DNA of 23,037 bases from a virus: positions 1 to 23,037 of IMG/VR virus record IMGVR_UViG_3300034198_004571, one strand, 5' to 3'. The translations under genes were made by a program, and so were the position numbers. Within the stretch, counting starts at the first letter, position 1, and every line of letters starts with the position of its first letter. A model generated the notes under the pieces. That model saw nothing but the letters and a program-made list of their open reading frames with translations. It had not been told where the DNA came from and did not search any database. Of this stretch, positions 1 to 6,237 are shown piece by piece.

Positions 1-1
1 C

Positions 2-1912
2 GTGCAGTGGGATGACTTTCGCATCCTGTGCGCTGCCAAGACGTGGGACGAGGTGTCGGCGATTGCGTTTCGCCACCGGATGAACCGCGAAGACTGCGTT
101 GAGAAGTTCGGCGAAGAAATCGGATCGGCCATTCCACTGGATTCGGTCGAAGACGAAGACGTAAAGAAGTCCAAGGACACCGCAGACCTATTCAAGACGG
201 CCGAAGTTTGGGAGATTTGGGACAAGGAAGAAAAGGAAGTGGTGTGGATTTGCCCCACGCATCCGACGCCCTGCAAGACCCAAGATGACCCGCTAAAACT
301 GTCCGGCTTTTTCCCGATCCCACGTCCTCTGTACGCCATCGAGAACGACCAGACGCTGGTGCCCACGGCGCTCTATAGCCAATACGAGCAGCAGGCGAAG
401 GAACTCAACCGTATCAGTGTGCGGATCAACAAACTGATCGACGCGCTGAAAGTGCGCGGCATCTACGACTCGACGCTCACCGAGTTGTCCGAGTTGATGA
501 AGTCAGGTGACAACGACCTGATTGCGGCGTCCAACGTCACAGCGCTGCTTGAGCGCGGCGGTCTGGACAAGGCCATTTGGATGATGCCGATCGACACGGC
601 GGCGATGGTCCTGAAAGAGTTGTACGGGCAGCGCGACGCCACCAAGCAAGTCATTTATGAGGTCACCGGCATCAGCGACATCCTGCGCGCCGCCAGCGAC
701 CCGAATGAGACGTACGGCGCGCAGAAGATCAAGGCGCAGTGGGGCTCGCAGCGCTTGCAGCGGCTCCAGATGGAAGTGCAGCGCTACATCCGCGACCTGA
801 TCCGCCTGAAGGCCGAAATCATTGCGGAGAAGTTCCAGATCGAGACGCTGGAGCAAATGACGTTGCTGCCTTACTTGCACCAGGCGCAACTGGATCAGCA
901 GTTTGCGCAGGCCATGCAGCAATACCAGCAGGCCGCGATGCAAGCTCAGCAGCAGGGCCAGCAACCACCACCGCCCCCACAGCGCCCGCAGGCGATCACC
1001 TGGGAGCAAGTGGGCGAGGCCATGCGCAACGACGCCACGCGCACGTACAGGGTGGACATTGAGACCGACAGCACGTTGTCCGCCACGCAGGACGGCGACA
1101 TGAAGGGCTTGCAGGATTTGCTCGGCGGACTGTCGCAACTCATCACCGGATTCGGCCCAGCGGTGCAAGCGGGTGCGATCCCCATTGATGCGGTCAAGGC
1201 CATCATGGGCGTGGTTGTCAGGCGCGCCAAGATGGGCACGGCGGTCGAGGATGCGCTGGAAAAGATGCAAGCACCTCAAGCCGGTCCTGATCCGGAGGTT
1301 GCCAAGGCTCAAGCTGCACAGCAGGCCCAACAGGCTCAACAAGCGCATGAGGCGCAGATCGAGCAGGCTCGAATGCAGCACGAGGCGCAACTGGAACAGA
1401 TGAAGGGCCAACAGACCGCCCAACTTGAGCAGATGAAAGCGCAACTTGCCGACAAGCAGCACCAGCGTGAATTGATCGCCAACCAGCAAGCCAGCGAGGC
1501 CGACGCGCAACGCACGATGGCACTGGAGCAGCACAAACAGGAAATGCAAGCGCAGCAGGTCCAGCATCAAAACGAAATCGAGGCGCAGCGCGAGATGCAG
1601 CGTCAGCAACTCGAAGCGGCACAGTCTGATCGCGAGGCCGCATACAAGGCTCAGATGGAGGCCAGCCGCTTGGAGTTCGACAAATACAAGGCCGATCTGG
1701 ACTACCGCAAGGCCATTGAGGTGGCCGAGATCGCCGCGCAGACCACGCTGCAAGCCGCACAGGCAACCGCAGCCACGCAAGCCGCCAAGGGAGAACCAGT
1801 GGCAGCAGCCAACAACGACACCAACACCAAGCTTGACGCGGTGCTGGCCCATCTGAGCAAGCCGAAAAAGATCGTGCGCGGTCCTGACGGCAAGGTCGCA
1901 TCAATTGAGTAA
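2..1912 (+). CDS. Portal protein, C-terminal part (5' end outside window)
   Basis: This is the portal (head-to-tail connector), the dodecameric ring at one capsid vertex through which DNA is packaged and ejected. The reading frame is open from the first base, and the first visible residues (QWDDFRILCAAKTW) already lie inside the fold, so the N-terminal part lies upstream of the window; the GTG at position 2 is not a real start. About 636 residues are visible. Residues 1-400 have the look of P22/SU10-type podovirus portals, including a helical segment with TGISDILRAAS and a Leu/Arg-rich stem-like helix. A Pro-rich stretch lies near residues 322-330. From about residue 428 to 593 the chain is an extreme Gln/Ala/Glu-rich coiled coil, matching the long C-terminal helical barrel of P22-like portals. 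The terminase large subunit would be expected just upstream. The identity is inferred from sequence character and gene order. Confidence 0.85.
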   Translation: MQWDDFRILCAAKTWDEVSAIAFRHRMNREDCVEKFGEEIGSAIPLDSVEDEDVKKSKDTADLFKTAEVWEIWDKEEKEVVWICPTHPTPCKTQDDPLKLSGFFPIPRPLYAIENDQTLVPTALYSQYEQQAKELNRISVRINKLIDALKVRGIYDSTLTELSELMKSGDNDLIAASNVTALLERGGLDKAIWMMPIDTAAMVLKELYGQRDATKQVIYEVTGISDILRAASDPNETYGAQKIKAQWGSQRLQRLQMEVQRYIRDLIRLKAEIIAEKFQIETLEQMTLLPYLHQAQLDQQFAQAMQQYQQAAMQAQQQGQQPPPPPQRPQAITWEQVGEAMRNDATRTYRVDIETDSTLSATQDGDMKGLQDLLGGLSQLITGFGPAVQAGAIPIDAVKAIMGVVVRRAKMGTAVEDALEKMQAPQAGPDPEVAKAQAAQQAQQAQQAHEAQIEQARMQHEAQLEQMKGQQTAQLEQMKAQLADKQHQRELIANQQASEADAQRTMALEQHKQEMQAQQVQHQNEIEAQREMQRQQLEAAQSDREAAYKAQMEASRLEFDKYKADLDYRKAIEVAEIAAQTTLQAAQATAATQAAKGEPVAAANNDTNTKLDAVLAHLSKPKKIVRGPDGKVASIE

Positions 1913-1921
1913 GGACTAATC

Positions 1922-2389
1922 ATGGCAACAGGCAATATCAAATGGTTCCAGCAAGCGGTGCTGGACCTTGGCACCAAGATTCACAACCTCACCAGCGACG
2001 CGCTGTTGCTGGGCATCGTCACCACGACGACCGTGCCCACGATGGCGACGGCTGGACCCCACTGGGGCGGCACGGGTACGACCAACTTCGCCACCAACCA
2101 GGTCGGCACGGGCGGCGGCTACACCGGGCCGATCACGCTGGCCTCGGTGACCTGGACGAACGTAGCCGGCGTGCTGACCCTGCGAGCCACTGACGTGTTG
2201 ATCCCTCAGAACGCCGCCGGTTTCAGCAACGGCGCGTACGGGATCATCTACAACAACACCGACGCAAACAAGCGGGCCATCGCCTTCATCGAACTGAGCG
2301 CGGCGGGCACCCTGTCCATCGTTTCCGGCTCGGTGACGATTGACTTCCAGGGTGCTGGCACGGACGTGCTGACGATCACGCCAGCCTGA
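1922..2389 (+). CDS. Hypothetical virion-associated protein, 155 aa
   Basis: The start is ATG 1922, with a good ribosome site (AAGGA at 1911-1915, six bases before it). The stop overlaps the next start (TGATG at 2387-2391). The protein begins with a short amphipathic helix (NIKWFQQAVLDLGTKIHNL) and continues as Thr/Gly/Ala-rich beta-type sequence with repeated short strands (GPITLASVTWTN, GVLTLRATDVLI, GTLSIVSGSVTIDF). No signal peptide or membrane segment is seen. It is the first gene of the seven-gene block between portal and scaffold and looks like a small decoration or fibre component. No enzyme motif is visible. The virion role is inferred from composition and position, not from a recognised family. 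Confidence 0.7.
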   Translation: MATGNIKWFQQAVLDLGTKIHNLTSDALLLGIVTTTTVPTMATAGPHWGGTGTTNFATNQVGTGGGYTGPITLASVTWTNVAGVLTLRATDVLIPQNAAGFSNGAYGIIYNNTDANKRAIAFIELSAAGTLSIVSGSVTIDFQGAGTDVLTITPA

Positions 2390-2739
2390 TGAGTTTCGTT
2401 GCCGACCGTGTATCGCAGACCGCTGCCAATCCAGGCGCGGGTGCGGTCACGCCCTCCGGTTCTGTCAGTGGATATCAGACCTTTTCGGCTGGTGTGACCA
2501 CGGGCGCGACGGTGACCATCGCCATCGAGTCCACGGTGGCCGGCGATTGGGAAGTGTGCGACGCGGTGTGGAACGGCACGACCCTCACCCGAGGCCAGAT
2601 CAGCGCGTCAAGCACTGGATCGCGTGTGACCTTCACCACGACCGTCAATGTATTCCTGACTCCTTCGGCGCGTGCGCTCAAGGGCATCCGACGCGGCACC
2701 GCCATGCAGGTCAGCGCAGGCAATTTTGGAGTGATTTAA
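2389..2739 (+). CDS. Phage fibre-type beta-domain protein, 116 aa
   Basis: ATG 2389 overlaps the stop of the previous gene, so translation is probably coupled. The whole protein resembles a domain found in many phage tail fibres: it starts with DRVSQTAANPGAG, followed by GYQTFSAGVTTGATVTIAIES, then a DWEVCDAVW segment, a TLTRGQISASS segment and an NVFLTPSA strand. In the known domain these correspond to the 'DRV...GAF.SF', 'W.EVG.GTY', 'TL.R..V..SS' and 'V.C..P' blocks. Here the domain stands alone as a separate gene rather than repeated in a long fibre. It is probably a virion surface or fibre component; the binding partner is unknown. The domain match is from memory and should be confirmed by profile search. 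Confidence 0.7.
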   Translation: MSFVADRVSQTAANPGAGAVTPSGSVSGYQTFSAGVTTGATVTIAIESTVAGDWEVCDAVWNGTTLTRGQISASSTGSRVTFTTTVNVFLTPSARALKGIRRGTAMQVSAGNFGVI

Positions 2740-3153
2740 ATGGCACTTGACCCGCAGTACACCACCACGCCGAACATCGCGTCCAGCACGCTGACGGCGG
2801 CAAATAACGTTTTTGACGGCACTGGTACGACCGGCATTTGCTTCACCGCTGGCGCGTCTGGCTCGTTTCTTGGCTTCGTGAAACTCAAGCCGAACAACGC
2901 CACGGCGAACACCACGGCCAGCGTTGCACGGTTCTGGATCAACAACGGCCTGACCTCTGCCACGGCGGCCAACAACTTCTTCTTCGGTGAGGTGTCCTTG
3001 CCAACGACGAGCGCATCGACCAGCGTGGCTCAAGTCGAGCTGTCGATGCCGTTCAACCTTGCCTTGCCCGCTGGCTACAAGATCATTTGGTCTCTCGCGG
3101 CGGCTCCTGGTGGTGGCGGCTGGGCAGCAACCGGCGTCGGCGGGGACTTCTGA
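2740..3153 (+). CDS. Small phage structural protein, 137 aa
   Basis: ATG 2740 follows directly after the previous stop (TAA 2737-2739), with TGGAG upstream. The protein is Thr/Ala/Asn-rich beta-type sequence: SSTLTAANNVFDGTGT near the start, ARFWINNG in the middle, and the ending GYKIIWSLAAAPGGGGWAAT plus GVGGDF. This architecture ('...WINNG...LPAGYK...W.VT..GGD') recurs in small proteins of phage virion gene clusters, usually of unknown function and thought to be structural. No membrane segment or catalytic motif is seen. The stop overlaps the start of the Gly-rich gene (TGATG at 3151-3155), supporting co-expression with the putative adhesin downstream. Confidence 0.7.
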   Translation: MALDPQYTTTPNIASSTLTAANNVFDGTGTTGICFTAGASGSFLGFVKLKPNNATANTTASVARFWINNGLTSATAANNFFFGEVSLPTTSASTSVAQVELSMPFNLALPAGYKIIWSLAAAPGGGGWAATGVGGDF

Positions 3154-4001
3154 TGGATTTCAGCGGCTTCGCGCAAACTGGCGTCAAGCCCATCGTCTTG
3201 CAGGGCCAAGGCCCGAGCGCGCTCGGCGCTCGTTCGCTGCCGATCCCCAAGTGGTGCAAGTTCGTCTACGTCGTCATGGTCGGCGCGGGCGGCACTGGTG
3301 GCGCGGGGTTCAGCCGCACCGCTGGCACGGCGGGTGGTGGTGGTGGTGGTGGTGGGTCTGGCGGCATCACGCAAGCACTGATCCCGGCGTCGGCTTTCCA
3401 AGGCACCCTGTACTACAAGGTTGACATTGCGGGCGGCGTTGCAACCACCGGTATCTGGACATCGTGGGAAACCACGTCGCAACAAAACGCCGCACTTGCT
3501 TCGGCGGGTAGCGGCTCGACTGGCGGCACAGGCACGGGTGCCGCAGCCGGTGCTGCGGGTGGCGCGGGATCAGCTGGCACGATCAAATTCCCCGCATTTG
3601 GTATCGCAACCGTCGGCAACGCCGGGATCATCGGCGGCGCTCAGACCGGCGCAGTGGGCGGCACTTCAACCACGTCCAACATCCCCATCGTCATGGGCGG
3701 CGCGGGCGGCGCGGGCTGCACAACCACCGACTTCGCGGGCGGCCCCGTGACGTATGCGACGACCCTCACACTGACCCTTCCGGGTGGATTAGCAGCAGGC
3801 GGCGCGGGACAACATGGCTGGTATTTAAGCCAGTACATGAGCGGCTTTGGCGGCTCGGGAGGCGGCTCGAACAACGCGGCCACGGGCGGCGCGGGCGGTG
3901 ATGGTGCCATCGGCTGCGGCGGTGGCGGTGGCGGCGCTGGTGTCACCGGAGGCGCAGGCGGCAAGGGTGGTAACGGTCAGATTTGGGTCTGGTTCCTATG
4001 A
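3153..4001 (+). CDS. Glycine-rich virion protein, candidate adhesin (282 aa)
   Basis: The start chosen is ATG 3153, overlapping the preceding stop; an in-frame upstream ATG at 3087 would lie inside the previous gene and is rejected. Residues 1-42 form a beta N-terminus (IPKWCKFVYVVMVGAGG), the usual opening strand of phage Gly-rich domains. It is followed by an eight-Gly run (61-68). A central section (about 120-225) alternates Gly/Ala runs with short strands. The C-terminal 45 residues are a dense Gly-X-Gly array ending in an aromatic strand (GQIWVWFL). Gly-rich domains of this type occur in tail-fibre tips and adhesins; in T4-like gp38 adhesins they form polyglycine II helix bundles. A receptor-binding or fibre-tip role is therefore a reasonable inference, but it is not proven. 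The stop overlaps the next start as ATGA. Confidence 0.72.
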   Translation: MDFSGFAQTGVKPIVLQGQGPSALGARSLPIPKWCKFVYVVMVGAGGTGGAGFSRTAGTAGGGGGGGGSGGITQALIPASAFQGTLYYKVDIAGGVATTGIWTSWETTSQQNAALASAGSGSTGGTGTGAAAGAAGGAGSAGTIKFPAFGIATVGNAGIIGGAQTGAVGGTSTTSNIPIVMGGAGGAGCTTTDFAGGPVTYATTLTLTLPGGLAAGGAGQHGWYLSQYMSGFGGSGGGSNNAATGGAGGDGAIGCGGGGGGAGVTGGAGGKGGNGQIWVWFL

Positions 4002-4399
4002 TCGACTTTCAAGACGGGGAATTTGTGAACTCGCTCGACGTCGAGTTCGAGTCGCTGGCTGATGCACAAGCCAACCGCTCGGCGGTGGTCGATGCGGCGG
4101 CGCTCAGCCTGCGCAACAAGGCAACCGCTGGCACCAGCCCCGCAGAGATGTCCTCGTGGCCGCTCAAGCTCGCCGCAGCCAACGCAGGCGGTGGTCAGAT
4201 GCTTGCGCTCGAGGCTCAATATCGAGGCATCACCGAGGCCGAACTGATCCAGTTGGTCCTCGACAGCGCGGCGCAGCTCAGCCAGCTCGAAGCGGTCATT
4301 GCTGGTGTCTCTGGCAATCACCGCGATGCCATCGCTGCGTTGACCACGATTGAGGAAGTCTGCGCATACGACATGCGCTCGGATTGGCCTGAGGTCTAA
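3998..4399 (+). CDS. Hypothetical protein after the Gly-rich gene, possible fibre chaperone (133 aa)
   Basis: The start is ATG 3998 in an ATGA overlap with the stop of the Gly-rich gene; a TTG 15 bases upstream is also in frame but less likely. The protein has a short acidic N-terminus (MIDFQDGEFVNSLDVEFESL), then an Ala/Leu-rich helical body including AELIQLVLDSAAQLSQLEAV and GNHRDAIAALTTIEEV. It ends with YDMRSDWPEV, which recalls the tails of phage fibre-associated small proteins. No membrane segment or catalytic motif is present. A helical protein encoded immediately after an adhesin-like gene suggests a fibre assembly chaperone or a fibre partner. That role is inference from position only. 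Confidence 0.65.
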   Translation: MIDFQDGEFVNSLDVEFESLADAQANRSAVVDAAALSLRNKATAGTSPAEMSSWPLKLAAANAGGGQMLALEAQYRGITEAELIQLVLDSAAQLSQLEAVIAGVSGNHRDAIAALTTIEEVCAYDMRSDWPEV

Positions 4400-4402
4400 C
4401 CC

Positions 4403-5539
4403 ATGATCGGCGCGTATCCGGTCGGGTCGAGGCCGGTCGCTGCGGGGCCGGTTGCTGCGGCATCCGGAACCACGATCACATGCACCGTAGGTGGTGCATC
4501 GGCTGTTGGCGTCACGGCGCTCATCAGCCAGACGATACCGACGACCGTTGGCAACGCCAGCGCGCTGGGCACGACCGCGACGATCTCAACATCGACTGCG
4601 ACGACGATCACTTGCACGGTCGGCAATGCCAGCGCACTGGGAACGACAGCGCTCGTCAGTTCGAGCATCGTTGCAACGGTCGGCAATGCTGCTGCTGCCG
4701 GGGTCTCTGCTCTAGTTAGCACGACGCTACAGACAACCACCGGCAACGCTGCGGCGACCGGAACGACGGCGCTGCTCAATTTGAGCGTTGTCGCAAGCGT
4801 AGGAGATGCGAGCGCGCTGGGCGTCACGGCGGCGATCAGCACGTCAGGCGGGACGACGATCACTTGCAGCGTAGGAAACGCTGGGGCGGCCGGCACGAGC
4901 GCGCTGGTCAGCCCGAGCATCGTGGCCTCGGTCGGCAACGCGGCGGCGGCTGGTGTCACTGCAGCGGTCAGCACGACGCTCCAGACGACCACCGGCAACG
5001 CAGCCGCTACGGGCGTTTCGGCGCTGTTGGCTACGTCGGTTCAGACGACGACCGGAAACGCGGCAGCGGTCGGAATAACGGCCCTGCTGCCAGTGTCTGT
5101 GCAGACGGCCACCGGCGATGCCAGCGCGTTGGGCGTGACAGCCGCGGTCAGCACGACGGTCGGGGTCACGATCAGTTGCACGGTGGGCGGCGCGGCGGCG
5201 GCTGGTGTCTCTGCGCTGCTGAATGTCTCGCTGCAAACGTCAGTGGGGAATGCGACGGCGCTGGGTATTACTGCGCTGATCAACACCGAAGCGCCACCCA
5301 CCAAGATCGGCGGCGACGACGCCCCAAGAGGTGGCCGGTATCAGGTCCAAGTGCGCAACAAGGTGCATTTGTTTGACACCGACGAGGAAGCGCAAGCGTT
5401 CCTGAAGTCGTTGTCCAAGAAGGCCAAGAAGGTTGCCACCGCCAAGCCGCTGGACCGTGGTTACGTCCAAATGATGGACGCAATCACGGCGGGTTTCGAC
5501 GACGAGCAAGACATCGAAGAAATCTTGATGTTGCTGTGA
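4403..5539 (+). CDS. Tandem-repeat protein with small C-terminal domain, 378 aa
   Basis: ATG 4403 has GAGG at 4391-4394 eight bases upstream. Residues 24-295 consist of 13 tandem repeats of about 20 residues with the core pattern V/T-G-N/D-A-x-A-x-G-x-x-A. The alternation of Thr/Ser beta positions with Gly-Asn turns suggests a beta-solenoid or stacked-sheet fibre. Charged residues are almost absent in the repeats. Residues 310-378 are quite different: a charged domain containing GGRYQVQVRNKVHLFDTDEE, a Lys-rich helix (KSLSKKAKKVATAK) and an acidic end (DDEQDIEEILMLL). That looks like an anchoring or interaction domain. No known family was recognised. A virion fibre or decoration role fits the gene block. 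The next gene's GTG start overlaps this stop. Confidence 0.75.
   Translation: MIGAYPVGSRPVAAGPVAAASGTTITCTVGGASAVGVTALISQTIPTTVGNASALGTTATISTSTATTITCTVGNASALGTTALVSSSIVATVGNAAAAGVSALVSTTLQTTTGNAAATGTTALLNLSVVASVGDASALGVTAAISTSGGTTITCSVGNAGAAGTSALVSPSIVASVGNAAAAGVTAAVSTTLQTTTGNAAATGVSALLATSVQTTTGNAAAVGITALLPVSVQTATGDASALGVTAAVSTTVGVTISCTVGGAAAAGVSALLNVSLQTSVGNATALGITALINTEAPPTKIGGDDAPRGGRYQVQVRNKVHLFDTDEEAQAFLKSLSKKAKKVATAKPLDRGYVQMMDAITAGFDDEQDIEEILMLL
4472..5287 (+). repeat. 13 tandem ~60-bp repeats coding for VGNAxAxGxxA units
   Basis: The repeats encode residues 24-295 of the gene at 4403. Most units are 60 bases (20 codons); four are 3-9 bases longer. A higher-order period is visible: the segment beginning at 4604 (acgatcacttgc) recurs at 4856, an offset of 252 bases or 84 codons, with the same order of unit subtypes (TTITC-type, SIV-type, TLQ-type). 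The array therefore probably grew first by unit duplication and then by duplication of a four-unit block. The DNA copies have diverged at many synonymous sites, so the array is not fresh. Confidence 0.85.
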
Positions 5540-5946
5540 ACTGGGATCACACCATGACGCTTGAAGAGCAGTTGGGGTTCACCCCGCAAGACAAGGCCAA
5601 TTGGCTGGAGATGTACGCGAAGCATTACGCAGACCCTGAGCAAGGATGGCGGGAGAAATTGGAGATGCACGCCAACCCAAAGCGCTCTGCGGCTGTGTAC
5701 GTCATGCCGGGGTATCAATCGCCCGCGTCTGGGCGCTGGATCGAAACCCCGCGCCAACGCCGCGAGGATTTCAAGGCGACCGGCACTCGCGAGTGGGAGG
5801 GCATGGCAAACGAGCGCCAGCACTCCGAGCGTCAAAAGCAGTACGCCGAAGAGAAATTCGACAAAGCACTGGACCACACGGTCAGGTCTGCATGGGCAAA
5901 CCTGCCCGAAGCGAAAAAGCAGCAAGCACTCGCTACGGCGGGCTAA
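5536..5946 (+). CDS. Hypothetical phage protein, 136 aa
   Basis: The start is uncertain. GTG 5536 gives a GTGA overlap with the previous stop, a habit seen at several junctions in this window. ATG 5554, six codons later, is the alternative; neither has a strong ribosome site. The protein is soluble and charged. The centre carries PGYQSPASGRWIETPRQRRE followed by DFKATGTREWEGM, a pattern ('Y.SP..GR.I..R..R.EDLK..G.REW') I recall from small conserved proteins in phage head gene clusters. The C-terminus is a charged helix (HSERQKQYAEEKFDKALDHT). The function is unknown; position next to the scaffold suggests a head-related role. Confidence 0.72.
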   Translation: MNWDHTMTLEEQLGFTPQDKANWLEMYAKHYADPEQGWREKLEMHANPKRSAAVYVMPGYQSPASGRWIETPRQRREDFKATGTREWEGMANERQHSERQKQYAEEKFDKALDHTVRSAWANLPEAKKQQALATAG

Positions 5947-5956
5947 GGAGCAACAC

Positions 5957-6178
5957 ATGGCATTCACCGAAGCAACCCTGACGGCCCAACTCGACCCCAC
6001 GGGCCAAGGCCGCACGATCACGCTGGAGCGGTTCATCACTGACAGCGCAACGATCACCACGATCTACGCAGTGGGCGTTGTGGCACCGTATGCGGGTCGT
6101 TCCCGCTGGATGGACATTGCGCAAACCAACACCGCCGCACAAGCCGCCACGTTGGTGCAAAACAACCTGCAAGCCTGA
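5957..6178 (+). CDS. Small hypothetical protein, 73 aa
   Basis: ATG 5957 has a near-perfect ribosome site (AAGGAG at 5945-5950, six bases before it), which decides this start; the longer open frame upstream only overlaps the previous gene. The protein opens MAFTEATLTAQLDPTGQGRT and continues with beta-type sequence (TTIYAVGVVAPYAGRSRWMD), ending in a short Ala/Gln/Thr-rich helix. There is no signal peptide or catalytic motif. It is the last gene before a strong terminator at 6201-6222, closing the block between portal and scaffold. No family was recognised. Confidence 0.72.
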   Translation: MAFTEATLTAQLDPTGQGRTITLERFITDSATITTIYAVGVVAPYAGRSRWMDIAQTNTAAQAATLVQNNLQA

Positions 6179-6200
6179 GTCTCAGCGCTGCAATTCACCA

Positions 6201-6222
6201 AGCACCTTCGGGTGCTTTTTTT
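6201..6222 (+). terminator. Rho-independent terminator before the scaffold gene
   Basis: A perfect 6-bp stem (AGCACC 6201-6206 with GGTGCT 6211-6216) closes on a very stable TTCG loop and runs into seven T residues (6216-6222). The tail of the T-run touches an in-frame ATG at 6223, and the scaffold ribosome site lies only six bases further on. It would end transcripts of the portal-proximal block. Confidence 0.85.
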
Positions 6223-6237
6223 ATGTCCGGAGCAACC

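Noticed and set aside
503-1852. Long minus-strand frame (449 residues, Leu/Arg-rich)
   Set aside because: It is the mirror of the CAG-rich portal coiled coil (CAG reads as CTG on the other strand) and has no ribosome site or family features.
4472-5287. CRISPR-like array
   Set aside because: The repeats are coding, contiguous without unique spacers and diverged; they encode protein repeats.
5461-6060. Minus-strand 199-residue frame opposite the genes before the scaffold
   Set aside because: Spans three + strand genes with good starts; no recognisable domain.
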